From CAWAWP01 sp963841205 (lineage in GTDB: Bacteria; Chloroflexota; Ktedonobacteria; Ktedonobacterales; JADMIN01): 64,000 nt of DNA. The notes below the pieces were generated by a model. It did no database searches. It was not told where the DNA came from and saw nothing but the letters and a program-made list of their open reading frames with translations. Position 1 is the stretch's first letter, and each line of letters begins with the position of its first letter. The translations under genes were made by a program, and so were the position numbers. This document shows, piece by piece, positions 63,967-64,000 of this stretch. The DNA lies in the NCBI GenBank assembly GCA_963841205.1, contig CAWJCH010000046.1, positions 62,001 through 126,000 of the forward strand. The letters run 5' to 3'.

Positions 63967-64000
63967 ATGTCAAACACGCTGACCGACCAATACCAACTGG
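63967..64000 (+). CDS. Start of a third gene in the caspase operon (runs off the window)
   Basis: ATG at 63967 (MSNTLTDQYQL...) lies 19 bp after the previous stop and follows AGGAGG at 7 nt. Only 11 codons are visible, so no family can be assigned. Confidence 0.6.
   Translation, partial: MSNTLTDQYQL

Overview
The window is high-GC bacterial DNA, clearly less GC-rich after about 58 kb. Gene content fits a member of the Chloroflexota: a t6A operon with a RimI-TsaD fusion, a YihY/BrkB protein, a Ser/Thr kinase with an extracellular sensor, a MASE1 histidine kinase, a KimA-like APC permease, and very many IS200/IS605 (TnpB) elements and their miniature derivatives. The phylum is inferred from gene content; no rRNA or ribosomal protein gene is present to confirm it.

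Region 1 (1-10.1 kb) is chromosomal housekeeping, mostly on the minus strand: a FUSC-type membrane protein, a CAP-domain lipoprotein, a HAD phosphatase, an MBL-fold hydrolase, a small membrane protein and a frameshifted GT87 mannosyltransferase. A tight cluster follows: yraN, a zinc-ribbon protein, tsaE, tsaB and fused rimI-tsaD, the tRNA t6A37 machinery. Region 2 (10.4-21.8 kb) is rich in transposons. It holds an intact solitary TnpB gene, a decayed TnpA/TnpB element of the same family, and a second IS200/IS605-type element inserted cleanly into a lipoprotein gene. Between them lie an alpha/beta hydrolase, an S41 peptidase and a frameshifted peptide-binding lipoprotein. Region 3 (22-37.4 kb) carries dprA, a YihY/BrkB protein, queF, ispD, a speD fused to a deoxyhypusine-synthase-like domain, a Nudix hydrolase, a Ser/Thr kinase, an APC permease, a stress-type protein and a histidine kinase. 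Region 4 (37.4-45.8 kb) holds a large perfect palindrome, a MASE1/PAS histidine kinase flanked by two decayed relatives of an unknown small protein, an SDR, a DUF5996 protein and an FMN reductase.

Region 5 (45.8-57.8 kb) is a transposon graveyard: a TnpB pseudogene abutting a truncated IS1182, then IS701, a MITE, IS982, IS630, IS5 and one complete ISL3 with an 8-bp target duplication. Embedded are an integrase fragment, a DUF433/DUF5615 toxin-antitoxin-like pair, tRNA-Thr, tRNA-Trp and a GNAT protein. This looks like the edge of a genomic island beside tRNA genes.

Region 6 (57.8-64 kb) is the most unusual part. A TPR protein and a 55-residue secreted-type peptide face a small HTH-like regulator. 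Next comes a caspase-family protease, a 712-residue protein of unknown fold and the start of a third gene, apparently one operon. The layout suggests a regulated protease-effector or conflict system, possibly peptide-controlled, but that is inference.

Several non-mobile genes carry single frameshifts (GT87, peptide-binding protein, a CNCxNCRNF-motif protein, a small membrane protein). They could be real decay or uncorrected indels in the assembly.
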